In this document: one piece after another, positions 42,608 to 51,276 of the stretch
Layout: each line of letters begins with the position of its first letter
Numbering within the stretch: position 1 is the first letter of the stretch
Assembly: GCA_020161295.1 (NCBI GenBank)
Contig: JAIUOA010000015.1
Coordinates: forward strand, 1 to 58,898
Length of the DNA: 58,898 nt
DNA from: Bacillota bacterium
Lineage (GTDB): Bacteria > Bacillota > Clostridia > Peptostreptococcales > Acidaminobacteraceae
Reading direction: 5' to 3'
Position numbers and translations under genes: made by a program
The notes under the pieces: model-generated
The model's database searches: none
What the model was told of the DNA's origin: nothing
Seen by the model: the letters and a program-made list of their open reading frames with translations, nothing else

Positions 42608-43846
42608 TTATTTTTTTCCATGAAAAATCGCCGTGTACACTTTTTCACCTGCCACGAAGTAATTTTCCAGTGGTCCGCCCTGATCCACCGCCTCCGTCAT
42701 CAGATGGTCGATTTCTTTATAGCCCAGCTTACCGATCATGCCCTTCACCGTTTCCCATGTGAACAGGGACCGGTGCAGCATGGCCACCTTCGAGTGTCTC
42801 GAAAAGTTCTTAAACAGGATGTAGTAACCGTGTAAGGTCGTATCCTGTTTCGTCAATCTTTCTAAACTATCCAGTAAAAACACAGGATGGTCGAAAGCAA
42901 AGTTGCTCGACCCTGAAATATCGAACACCGCATCGATACTGTGCGGCTTTAACGGCAGCGTCATAAAATCCGCGCATAGGTACAAAACCTTGCACTTCGG
43001 CGGATTCCTATCGAATATCGACTTCAGCCACTGTAAGGACTGCAGGTCATAATCGATGGCGATATAGACAGTGGTTGCTGGAAAGGCGTCGATGAAATGG
43101 CGCATGAAAAAGCCATGCCCCGTGCCCAGCTCCATGCAAACCGCATTTTCAAACGACTGAAAATCCATATGACGCTTCGTCCATTCTAGCCCCTGATAGA
43201 GCTTTTTCAGATAATCAGGACTGGTGGTGAGGATGTAGTCATCCACGAAGGTTTCCTCATAGCTCGTGTTCACGTCTTCCGAAGGCTCTAAACGCGCCCC
43301 CTCACCGATTAGGATGCCATTTTGAATCCTTAGCACATAACCGCAGTGGCAGCTTAGCTCGCCATCCACGATGTGATGGTTGTGAACTTTTGCATCTGAC
43401 AGCTGATAGCTGCCTGAGCACTGTCTACATCCTAATAGCTCTAAATAATCCAGCGGTACGCCTGTGGTCGTCACTTTCTCTGGAAGCACCTGCGCTTCCT
43501 GTGCCATACGCCCGATTTCATCCTGAAGCGCCCTGGCCATCTGCTCCAGCCTAAGGATTTCATCTGCGATTTTAGCCCGTTTCTGATCAAAATACGCCAG
43601 ATAGGTCATGCGGCGATGATACCCCGTGAGCTTCCCGATACGCCTAAACAAAAGTAGCGTCTGAATCTCGGACAGCGTAAACCCGATGCCTTTCAGTTTG
43701 CATATCTCCTCATAATCCGTCTGACAGATGGCGTCGAAATCATACTGTCCCCCCACCTTCTCCGGAACGATGAGGTTCAGGTCCATATAATGCCTGATGG
43801 TGTCGATACTGGTTTGGTTCGCCTTTGCAAATGCCCCGATTTTCAT
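42608..43846 (-). CDS. MerR-type regulator fused to a zinc-motif and SAM methyltransferase
   Basis: This 412-residue fusion has a MerR helix-turn-helix (MKIGAFAKANQTSIDTIRHY, residues 1-70), a coiled coil (about 85-118), a four-cysteine zinc-ribbon-like motif (Cys140, Cys143, Cys166, Cys168) and a Rossmann methyltransferase with ELGTGHG (239-245) and IAIDYD. MerR proteins usually end in a small effector domain; here it is replaced by a putative enzyme. CGGAGGCACT precedes the ATG, which overlaps the GrpB gene stop by 4 bases. The methyl acceptor is unknown. The protein may be both sensor and modifier, for example of a drug or metabolite. Confidence 0.82.
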   Translation of the reverse strand: MKIGAFAKANQTSIDTIRHYMDLNLIVPEKVGGQYDFDAICQTDYEEICKLKGIGFTLSEIQTLLLFRRIGKLTGYHRRMTYLAYFDQKRAKIADEILRLEQMARALQDEIGRMAQEAQVLPEKVTTTGVPLDYLELLGCRQCSGSYQLSDAKVHNHHIVDGELSCHCGYVLRIQNGILIGEGARLEPSEDVNTSYEETFVDDYILTTSPDYLKKLYQGLEWTKRHMDFQSFENAVCMELGTGHGFFMRHFIDAFPATTVYIAIDYDLQSLQWLKSIFDRNPPKCKVLYLCADFMTLPLKPHSIDAVFDISGSSNFAFDHPVFLLDSLERLTKQDTTLHGYYILFKNFSRHSKVAMLHRSLFTWETVKGMIGKLGYKEIDHLMTEAVDQGGPLENYFVAGEKVYTAIFHGKK

Positions 43847-44382
43847 AGTGCCTCCGTAGTCCAGCCCGTTTCCTGCGCCCAGCGGTCCGCGCGCCTCATA
43901 ATGTCCCAAATCAGCGATTCCTTACCGCCCACGTAACCTTCGCGGTCGTCTGGAAAACGCTCAGCCAGGGTGTACTTTAAGAGTTCATACCGCAAGCTGT
44001 CTTCACGGTGCGTCCTTAAATAATCTCTGAAAAGTAGTGGAAACTGCTGTGACCAATGCCCTTCCAGCCGCACATGGACATGGGTACGCTTATTTCCTTC
44101 AGCTTCTCTGAAGTAGCGTTTCGTCCGCTCGGGATTGCCCTCCATGTACCGAAAACCTGCCGCTTCCAGCGCATTTTTTATAGGCGCGAAGGGCTCAAAG
44201 GCCTTCACCGACACCTGAATATCGATGACAGGCTTTGCCGCCAGCCCAGGTACCGCCGTGGAACCGATATGATCGATGCGCACTGCTAGTTCACCCATTT
44301 GTTCTTTTATCATTTTTTCCAGTTCACGATATTCATCCACCCAACCTGCATCATAGGGTGCGATGATCACTTTATCTCCCAT
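43843..44382 (-). CDS. GrpB-family protein (nucleotidyltransferase-like)
   Basis: This 179-residue protein of the GrpB/UPF0157 family, related to nucleotidyltransferases, has IAPYDAGWVDEYRELEKMI, RIDHIGSTAVPGLAAKPVIDIQV and a VHVRLEGH block. The IGSTAVPGLAAKPVIDI stretch is the conserved core. Function in bacteria is unclear; fusions with dephospho-CoA kinase are known. GGGGATAGAAA precedes the ATG. It is third of four genes in this operon. Confidence 0.9.
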   Translation of the reverse strand: MGDKVIIAPYDAGWVDEYRELEKMIKEQMGELAVRIDHIGSTAVPGLAAKPVIDIQVSVKAFEPFAPIKNALEAAGFRYMEGNPERTKRYFREAEGNKRTHVHVRLEGHWSQQFPLLFRDYLRTHREDSLRYELLKYTLAERFPDDREGYVGGKESLIWDIMRRADRWAQETGWTTEAL

Positions 44383-44408
44383 TTTCTATCCCCAAATCAA
44401 CATTAGTG

Positions 44409-44939
44409 TTAAGGCCTCGTTATCCTATATAAAACGTGTTCGCATAGCCAGTGGTCAGAAGCGATTCTCGGATGCGCAAACGTTCGTACCTTTTCCATGA
44501 CGATTTTCTGCATCACCTGCTCTGAGCGTGTGTTGACCACAGCCGTAAAGCTGTACACGTCACTAAGTCCCAGCTTTTCAAACCCGTAGTCTAGGCATCG
44601 CTTCGCCCCTTCTGTGGCGTAGCCGTTTCCCCAGGCTTCTTTTTTTAGCCGCCACCCGATTTCCACGAGCGGATCAAAGCCAAGCCCGAGACTGGCTTCA
44701 TGAAAACCGATGAAGCCGATAAACGCACCCGTTTCTTTAACCGCCACGGCATAAAGTCCGTAGCCTTTATCCAGAAATTCCGCCTTCATACGCTCCACGA
44801 ATGCATCTGTCTGCTCTGTCGTCAGCGGGTTTAAGAAGTACTCCATAACCTCGGGATCCGCATTCGTCTGTCTAAACGCAGGCAGATCACCTTCTTCCCA
44901 GTCTCTAAAAACAAGCCGCTCCGATTCGAAATAAATCAT
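44409..44939 (-). CDS. GNAT-family N-acetyltransferase (RimJ/RimL-like)
   Basis: This 176-residue acetyltransferase has the RimJ/RimL form: ERLVFRDWEEGDLPAF at the N-terminus, IGWRLKKEAWGNGYATEGAKRCLDYGF as the acetyl-CoA-binding motif A, and VVNTRSEQVMQKI. It would transfer an acetyl group to a protein N-terminus or small amine; substrate unknown. AAGGAGGTCCC precedes the ATG, which overlaps the MutS-like stop by 4 bases. Confidence 0.9.
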   Translation of the reverse strand: MIYFESERLVFRDWEEGDLPAFRQTNADPEVMEYFLNPLTTEQTDAFVERMKAEFLDKGYGLYAVAVKETGAFIGFIGFHEASLGLGFDPLVEIGWRLKKEAWGNGYATEGAKRCLDYGFEKLGLSDVYSFTAVVNTRSEQVMQKIVMEKVRTFAHPRIASDHWLCEHVLYRITRP

Positions 44940-46600
44940 GGGACCTCCTTCCCCTGAACCAACACCTGCGCACGTGTAACGACCTCCTCTGGGAAGCCCA
45001 CAACCTCCAGAAGCTTGATGGCGTTCCGAGATACTGCAGCGCCTTCATGGATTTTATAGTCGAACACCACGTCTCTGCCGACCATGGTTTCTCTAAAATA
45101 GTAATTCTCATATAACGTACGCATCATGCGGGTAAGCTCAATATCGTGCGTCGCCACCACTGCTAGGCAGTGACTGCTACTCAGATACTCCAGTATGGAC
45201 GCCGATGCCGCGATGCGCTCCTCCGTGTTCGTGCCTTTAAGGATTTCGTCTATGAAGCACACTAAAAACCGCTTTTTATCCAGGCTTTGAAGAATGCGGT
45301 TCATGTACTTGATTTCTTTAATGTAGTAGCTCTCACCTGATGTTAAATCGTCTCTTACCGCCATGGACGTGATCACCCTCGTGAGCGGCATGACGACACG
45401 CCTTGCGGTACACGTATAGATATTCTGTCCTAAGATGAGGTTCAGAGCGAGGGCCTTTATGAAAGTGGATTTCCCAGAAGCATTGGAACCCGTAATCATG
45501 CAGTTGCCCTTTAATGTAATGTCGTTTAAGACGGGCGTGTCGATAAGCGGATGGTACGCCTGTAGGATGTCCAGTGTTTCATCTGTTGAAAAGTTGGGGG
45601 AGGTGTAAAGGCTAAGGCTTCTGCGATAGGAAGCGACGCTGATGGCGGCATCCAGCTCGCCCACTTCCCAAAAGATGTCCATGAACACGGATTTCTTATT
45701 CTCCATCAATTCGATGATTTGGTCGTATTTAGTGAAGTCCCATAGGGTGGCACCGATCAGGTAATCTTGAAGGATTCCGAGGACATCGCCGTACATGGCG
45801 GCTTCTTTTTTTGCATATAGGAGCTCGAGTCCCTTGGATATATACCCAAACGCGTGAACAGGTTTCTCAAGCTGGTGAAATCCTGCTGGAAAATCGAACT
45901 TCTTCGGGTTCATGAACGCTTTACCAGTTTTCACAACCCTGAGGATCCGGCCCAGCATGTCGAGATCCACCTCATATTTACTTTTGCTCTGCATATAAAT
46001 GATCAGGTTGATGCAATACACACCGATGAACAACAGCATATAGCGCGCATCCCACAGAATCAGCGCTGGCAGAATCGATAATGCGAGAACGATTTGCATA
46101 ACGCGATAAAACCAGATGTTCTGGATACGGTAGCTGCCTAGGTTGGCGATGTAGTTCGGCATGGTGTAGCTGTTATTACTAAACCCAAATTTATCTAGCA
46201 GCAGCTGAGTGCTTTCGCGCACTGCATTATGGGCATCGAAGTAACGCACTTTCTCATCGAACTTCGCGATGGCCTCCTGGTCCTTCGGCAGCGTATGTAG
46301 CCTGCTGTAAAGCACCTGCTCACCGATAAACGCGCTACATGATGCGATGCGTGCGAACACTTGGTCCATGTCCAGGTCATTCCACGTGATGTCGTCGATT
46401 TTCTCGTCCTCTTCCACGCGCTCTGCCTGCTGGTGCCAATGCAAACCCACGTTTTCAAACGCGAACTTCTTAACCTCAGGCTTTTTACCATACATGGCCC
46501 TAAGTTCGGCGATACGCCTTTTTCTAGCCTTTCGCTGATTTATGACACCGATGGTGGTGGAGATGAAGATCATCACTAACGCTGCTATTACGTACTGCAT
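44936..46600 (-). CDS. Membrane-anchored MutS-like ATPase
   Basis: This 554-residue protein has the C-terminal MutS ATPase domain: Walker A GSNASGKST near residue 375, then FIDEILKGTNTEERIAAS and VVATHDIELTRM. The mismatch-recognition domains are absent, and there are hydrophobic segments near the N-terminus (residues 2-17) and at about 165-205 (two helices). Such membrane MutS-like proteins occur in Firmicutes outside DNA repair; function unknown. AAGGGGGAACC precedes the ATG. It is the first gene of a four-gene operon. Confidence 0.87.
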   Translation of the reverse strand: MQYVIAALVMIFISTTIGVINQRKARKRRIAELRAMYGKKPEVKKFAFENVGLHWHQQAERVEEDEKIDDITWNDLDMDQVFARIASCSAFIGEQVLYSRLHTLPKDQEAIAKFDEKVRYFDAHNAVRESTQLLLDKFGFSNNSYTMPNYIANLGSYRIQNIWFYRVMQIVLALSILPALILWDARYMLLFIGVYCINLIIYMQSKSKYEVDLDMLGRILRVVKTGKAFMNPKKFDFPAGFHQLEKPVHAFGYISKGLELLYAKKEAAMYGDVLGILQDYLIGATLWDFTKYDQIIELMENKKSVFMDIFWEVGELDAAISVASYRRSLSLYTSPNFSTDETLDILQAYHPLIDTPVLNDITLKGNCMITGSNASGKSTFIKALALNLILGQNIYTCTARRVVMPLTRVITSMAVRDDLTSGESYYIKEIKYMNRILQSLDKKRFLVCFIDEILKGTNTEERIAASASILEYLSSSHCLAVVATHDIELTRMMRTLYENYYFRETMVGRDVVFDYKIHEGAAVSRNAIKLLEVVGFPEEVVTRAQVLVQGKEVP

Positions 46601-46632
46601 GGTTCCCCCTTACGGTTTTGTTCCATAAATAT

Positions 46633-46657
46633 CCTTTTATTCTTATATTAACATAAT
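46633..46657 (-). repeat. Promoter-leader repeat, copy 1
   Basis: A 25-base stretch starting CCTTTTATTCTTATATTAAC is identical to one at 54924-54948; TTCCATAA on one side and GGATGGTTA on the other also recur. On the minus strand it reads as a TTAATATAAG-type -10 region, a ribosome site and ATGGAA. Here that ATG opens only a 12-codon ORF that overlaps the MutS-like start. Confidence 0.75.
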
Positions 46658-46731
46658 GTTCATCGGATGGTTAGTGGCATTCCGTATTCTCATCATCTTT
46701 TAAGATTTCTAATGTGGCTAAGTGAGTAATC

Positions 46732-46762
46732 AAAAGTCCCTGTTGAGTCAACAGGGACTTTT
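46732..46762. terminator. Bidirectional terminator before the MutS-like operon promoter
   Basis: AAAAGTCCCTGTTGA and its complement flank a single G, giving a near-perfect 31-base palindrome with A- and T-rich ends. It follows the histidine-kinase gene on the minus strand. Confidence 0.88.
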
Positions 46763-46805
46763 ACTATTTAATACAGTCTATATAATCTTATAAAAGCTCG
46801 TTCCA

Positions 46806-48371
46806 TTAACCTCGAGGTGCGATGAAGTAAAATCTTATGCCATCACCGGTGCGCTCAGCACCAAAAGGAAGTTTATGCCCTTCTAATATAGATTTGACGA
46901 TCGATAAACCTAAACCGGTGCCCTTTTCTTTACGATGATGCGATAAATCACGTTTATAAAATCGCTCCCACACACGCGAGAGCTCTTCGTCTGAAAACGG
47001 GGTGCTCTCGTTTTCGATGGAAAATTTGATAGATGAGGTGTTCGTGTCACAAATCGCCGCTTCGATGAGTATCGCCGTAGAGGACGGTGCATACTTTACA
47101 GCATTTTCAACGAGGTTATCCATGACCCGTTGAATGCTCATTTCATCTACATAAATCTCATCACACGCCAGCTTGATATCCACCTTTAGTTCTTTCTTAT
47201 CTATTTCAGCTTGAACCACGAAAAGCGCTTTATGGATCATATTCGAAAGGTTCACTACCGTCGGTTGAAACACAAACGTTCCAGAATCATGCTTTGATAT
47301 CTCCAGCATATTTTGAATCAGTGTCTCCATGGCGTTAACCTCATTAACGATGGTATGGGCGTATTTCTGTTGCTTTTCAATTTTTATTTGATCCGAAATA
47401 CCCTCTGCATAGCTTTTAATGATTCCGAGAGGTGACCTAAGCTCATGGGATACATTAGCCACAAAGGCTTTTCTGGAAGCCTCCAGCCTAATCTCTTTAT
47501 CATATTCTTCTTTTAGCCTTTGATTTGAAAGGTTAAGCTCTGTGATGTTACTTTTGAGTTCTGAGGATAGGGTGTTTAAACTAGTAGCCAAAAGGCTTAA
47601 CTCATCCTGTCCTTTGACAGGAATCGGGTCGTTAAAGTTCATATTGGCCATGGCGTTAGCATGCTTTGTGATACGCACAATCGGTTTTGAAATCATTTGT
47701 GAATAGATCAACGATAGGAAAAAAGACATGACTAAAATCCCGATAGAAATCAGTGGCAATAACTGTTTCATCAGACTAATGATTTCTTCGACGGATTGTA
47801 ATGAGGCCGTTACGTAAAGTCTTTTCACCGAGCCATCTTTAAGCTGAACCTCTTTATTAAGGCTTACCTGGTTATATACGGGCATGGTCACATCACTGAC
47901 GGTATAACTTGGATTTATATCTAGAGCCGTATTAAAAACGCCCAGAGAATCAACCGTTGAAAAGGTAACTAGCACGCCATCTATGGAGGTTGTAGCACCA
48001 ATTAATGACGCAGCTTCAGTGGACATACCAGGCTCCAGCTGGGTTTCTGAGATAATTACACCGGTTGATGAAGCCGAAACGGAAATCGCAGGGACCGCTT
48101 CCAGATAGTAAGTCTCGAGGGCGTCGAAAATCAAAAGCGTCGCATCATGAGTTCTCATAAACTGGTTTACGCGTTCATAGAGTGCTAAATCATCCAGTGT
48201 CTGGCTTTCATATAGCGCAGCGAATTCATCAAGATCTGACGCAATCTGTTTCACTTTTTGCGATTCATAGAACCAGTTAAAATACGCGAAAATCGATAGT
48301 CCAAATACGGCGACGATTAGTACGCAGGTCAGCAGCGTTAATAGAAACATCTTATTCGTCAATGACTTCAT
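46806..48371 (-). CDS. Sensor histidine kinase
   Basis: This 521-residue kinase has a membrane segment at residues 7-30, a sensor region of about 160 residues outside the cell, a second segment at about 190-212, a HAMP domain (SQMISKPIVRITKHANAMA), the His-containing NVSHELRSPLGIIKSYAEG and ATPase boxes (NLVENAVKYAPSS, GTGLGLSIVKSILEG). The start at 48371 follows GGAGGATTCAC and lies within the response-regulator gene end. It should phosphorylate that regulator; the divergent ABC-PASTA operon is a likely target. Confidence 0.92.
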   Translation of the reverse strand: MKSLTNKMFLLTLLTCVLIVAVFGLSIFAYFNWFYESQKVKQIASDLDEFAALYESQTLDDLALYERVNQFMRTHDATLLIFDALETYYLEAVPAISVSASSTGVIISETQLEPGMSTEAASLIGATTSIDGVLVTFSTVDSLGVFNTALDINPSYTVSDVTMPVYNQVSLNKEVQLKDGSVKRLYVTASLQSVEEIISLMKQLLPLISIGILVMSFFLSLIYSQMISKPIVRITKHANAMANMNFNDPIPVKGQDELSLLATSLNTLSSELKSNITELNLSNQRLKEEYDKEIRLEASRKAFVANVSHELRSPLGIIKSYAEGISDQIKIEKQQKYAHTIVNEVNAMETLIQNMLEISKHDSGTFVFQPTVVNLSNMIHKALFVVQAEIDKKELKVDIKLACDEIYVDEMSIQRVMDNLVENAVKYAPSSTAILIEAAICDTNTSSIKFSIENESTPFSDEELSRVWERFYKRDLSHHRKEKGTGLGLSIVKSILEGHKLPFGAERTGDGIRFYFIAPRG

Positions 48372-49041
48372 GTGAATCCTCCAGTTTATATCCAATCCCG
48401 ATTACCGTCTTTATCATACCGGCATGCGTCCCAAGTTTTTTTCTAAGCGTTTTTATGTTGGTATCCAGTACCCTTCCATCACCAAAATAATCAATCCCCC
48501 AGACCGAATCGATGAGATACTCTCTCTTCAAAACGCGTCCTGGATTCCGAGATAATACTAACAAAAGCTCAAATTCTTTAACGGTTAAGTCAAGTTCCTT
48601 CCCGTCGAGCTTCACACTATGAAAGGCCGGTTGAATAATCAGCCTGTTTTGTTTTATGACGTCTTCCTCTCTTATAATCGAGGATTGACGTTTTAGGAGT
48701 GCTGTGGCACGCGCTACTAACACCTTAGGACTAAAGGGTTTTGTAATATATTCATCAGCACCTATATCAAAACCCATGAGTTTATCTTCTTCCTCAGTTC
48801 GAGCACTTAAAAAAATGATGTAGCAATCCGATTTTTTTCTAATTCTTCTACAGACAGACCACCCATCTAGAAAAGGCATCATGACATCTAGAATCACGAG
48901 GTCTGCACCTAGGCGATCAAAGTATGCGATTCCTGCGGCTCCATCCTCTGCGCATGTAACCTCGTGTCCAGCCATTTCAAAATAATCTTTTATGATTTCA
49001 GCGAGCTGTAAATCATCCTCTATTACCAGTATTTTACTCAC
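48352..49041 (-). CDS. OmpR-family response regulator
   Basis: This 229-residue regulator has a receiver domain (IEDD, phospho-Asp in VILDVMMPFLDG, Lys in TKPFSP) and a winged-helix domain ending KTVIGIGYKLED. The start is GTG, supported by GGAGGCATAG six bases upstream. It is transcribed away from the ABC-PASTA genes; the 176-base gap between them holds both promoters, with TATTATACA-type -10 sequence before the plus-strand genes. Confidence 0.93.
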   Translation of the reverse strand: MSKILVIEDDLQLAEIIKDYFEMAGHEVTCAEDGAAGIAYFDRLGADLVILDVMMPFLDGWSVCRRIRKKSDCYIIFLSARTEEEDKLMGFDIGADEYITKPFSPKVLVARATALLKRQSSIIREEDVIKQNRLIIQPAFHSVKLDGKELDLTVKEFELLLVLSRNPGRVLKREYLIDSVWGIDYFGDGRVLDTNIKTLRKKLGTHAGMIKTVIGIGYKLEDSHEVIDE

Positions 49042-49217
49042 CTATGCCTCCAGCTATGGTCAATACGCTTAATATAACTTAACTTAATTTACTTTCCATC
49101 ATATCGTAATGATGTGAATTCCATGTGAAATAGATTTCAATTTAATCGCACCTCAGAAACACATGGGTTTCCTATGACTATTATACACTGTGTTTAAATA
49201 CATCGAGGAGGTTTTAC

Positions 49218-50570
49218 ATGCACATCTTTCAATTAGCATTTTTGAGTCTTATACGAAAGCCCACTAAAGGGATCGTCATTTTCTCAGTGTTGTTTATGAT
49301 TTTTTCATTAATTTTCACTGGGATTATTATTCAAAACACCATCACCGCTTCAAAGGATTACACGCGTAAAGCGCTAGGTGGTAACGTGGAGATGAAAATC
49401 GATTTTGCAAAAGCCATGCAGGATATTCAAGGCGCTTCTGGTGAGACGCGGACCGAAATTGAAAACCAAATGGTCTTGCCCGAAAACATGGCAAAGGTCC
49501 TTTCAGAGGACGCTGCGGTCTCTAAAACCCATATCGAAAGAACTTTATATACATCCTCTGATAGCCTTCAATCAGCGGTATCTAATGATGGTGGTTCTTT
49601 CGGCATAAGTCTCGCTTCACCAGTAGGTGGCGGAACCAGTCTGTTTCTACTCGCAAGTAATCAGAATATCCCACTTGATTTCGATAAACAGTTAAAACTC
49701 GAAGATGGATCATTTAGAACAGATGAAGATCGCGAAAAGGACACAGTGCTTATCTCTAGTGAATTTGCCGCAAAGAATAATCTTAGAGTCGGCGATAATG
49801 TCGCGGTGAAGCTTTTCCCTGAGGGTGAGCCAGTATCGTTTGAGATCATCGGGCTTTTTAGCGGTGCACCTAACCATATGGTCGATCAGTTCTATATCTC
49901 TGAAGCTTCGGTAGAAAGACATGCCCCTGAACAACTAAAAAACATTAGTAGAGTGGTATGGCAGCTCAAAGATCCATTTGATATCCCCGACTTTTTAGCA
50001 TCCTATTCTGTGCAGATGCCTTCAGAATATATCTACCTCGACGCTTCCACTGAGCAATATAATCAACTCACGAAGCCACTAGACGTAATGTCCACAGTAT
50101 TTGACCTTCTGATGGTCGTCATCTTTATCGCTGGCGCAATGATCTCCATCGCAATCGTCACCCTATTCGTAAGAGACCGGCAGTTTGAAATCGGACTACT
50201 TCTGGCAAATGGCGAAAGCAAAGTACGCATTCTCTCACAGTTCTCCGTGGAGATTTTTTTCGTCGCGGTATTTGCCTTCGTAGGCGCATTTGCGCTCAGT
50301 CTGTTGAGCTCAGATTTGGTCGCAAGCTGGATAGCTGCGAATCAATTAGTGGAAAGTACACAGCCATCACAAGGGATGTTTTTCATTAATGACATGATTT
50401 CTGGGCCGCAGCTGACGATGAGCCAAGTAGCCGAGTCATTTAAAGTCTCCATCGATGGGGATACCCTACTGGCGCTGGCAGTGGCAAGTCTCGGGCTAAT
50501 CCTGGCAGCCATCAGCGCACCGCTATCGGTTATATTAAGCTATAAGCCTAGAAAATCATTACAAAATTAA
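49218..50570 (+). CDS. MacB/FtsX-type ABC transporter permease
   Basis: This 450-residue permease has one N-terminal membrane helix (about 18-42), a large extracellular domain (about 43-290) and three C-terminal helices (about 293-440), the four-helix MacB layout. Unlike BceB it has no second half. MacB-type proteins act as mechanotransmitters that move or signal substrates at the envelope. GGAGGTTTTAC precedes the ATG. It forms an operon with the ATPase and PASTA protein. Confidence 0.88.
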   Translation: MHIFQLAFLSLIRKPTKGIVIFSVLFMIFSLIFTGIIIQNTITASKDYTRKALGGNVEMKIDFAKAMQDIQGASGETRTEIENQMVLPENMAKVLSEDAAVSKTHIERTLYTSSDSLQSAVSNDGGSFGISLASPVGGGTSLFLLASNQNIPLDFDKQLKLEDGSFRTDEDREKDTVLISSEFAAKNNLRVGDNVAVKLFPEGEPVSFEIIGLFSGAPNHMVDQFYISEASVERHAPEQLKNISRVVWQLKDPFDIPDFLASYSVQMPSEYIYLDASTEQYNQLTKPLDVMSTVFDLLMVVIFIAGAMISIAIVTLFVRDRQFEIGLLLANGESKVRILSQFSVEIFFVAVFAFVGAFALSLLSSDLVASWIAANQLVESTQPSQGMFFINDMISGPQLTMSQVAESFKVSIDGDTLLALAVASLGLILAAISAPLSVILSYKPRKSLQN

Positions 50571-50580
50571 GGAGGCCTAA

Positions 50581-51276
50581 ATGTCAAATCTATTTGAACT
50601 TAAAAACTTAAGCTATGGCTACATCGATGGTGGAAAGAAACGGATGATTTTGAACGACCTATCCTATTCTTTTAAAAAGGGCGTCTTCTATACGATATTA
50701 GGACCCTCTGGCTCTGGCAAATCGACGCTACTAGCACTGGCAAGCGCACTGGATGCCCCAGAAACCGGGAGTGTCCATTATGCTGGTGCTGACATAAAGG
50801 AAATGGGATTTAGCCAGTTTAGGAAACATCATATGTCGATGATTTTTCAAAAATACAACCTGATCGATTATCTAAACGGCGTTGAAAATGTAACTGCCAA
50901 CATGGGTGCCATCAAATCCCGAGATAAAAACGATCTGGCCTATAAGGTACTCAATCAAGTCGGTATCGTCAAATCAAAAGCAGATCGTCGTGTGACGAGG
51001 CTTTCAGGCGGCGAGCAACAAAGGGTGGCCATCGCACGCGCACTTGCAAAGGATGCTTCACTGGTTTTAGCCGACGAGCCCACTGGTGCTTTAGACACCG
51101 CCACAGCTAAGGAAATCATTGCCCTATTTAAAAGAATATCGAAAGAGTTTGGAAAGACCGTTATCATCGTAACACACTCTGATGAAGTGGCTAAAAACAG
51201 CGATGTTATCCTCCATTTGACGAACGGTAAACTAGTGGAAATGGGATCGGAGCAAAGTAATGTTACCGGAGAATAG
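50581..51276 (+). CDS. MacB/LolD-type ABC transporter ATP-binding protein
   Basis: This 231-residue ATPase has Walker A GPSGSGKST near residue 38, signature LSGGEQQRVAIARAL, Walker B LVLADEPTGALD and VTHSD. It starts 10 bases after the permease gene with AAGGAGG as ribosome site, and its end overlaps the PASTA gene by 17 bases. It would energise the MacB-type permease. Confidence 0.93.
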   Translation: MSNLFELKNLSYGYIDGGKKRMILNDLSYSFKKGVFYTILGPSGSGKSTLLALASALDAPETGSVHYAGADIKEMGFSQFRKHHMSMIFQKYNLIDYLNGVENVTANMGAIKSRDKNDLAYKVLNQVGIVKSKADRRVTRLSGGEQQRVAIARALAKDASLVLADEPTGALDTATAKEIIALFKRISKEFGKTVIIVTHSDEVAKNSDVILHLTNGKLVEMGSEQSNVTGE

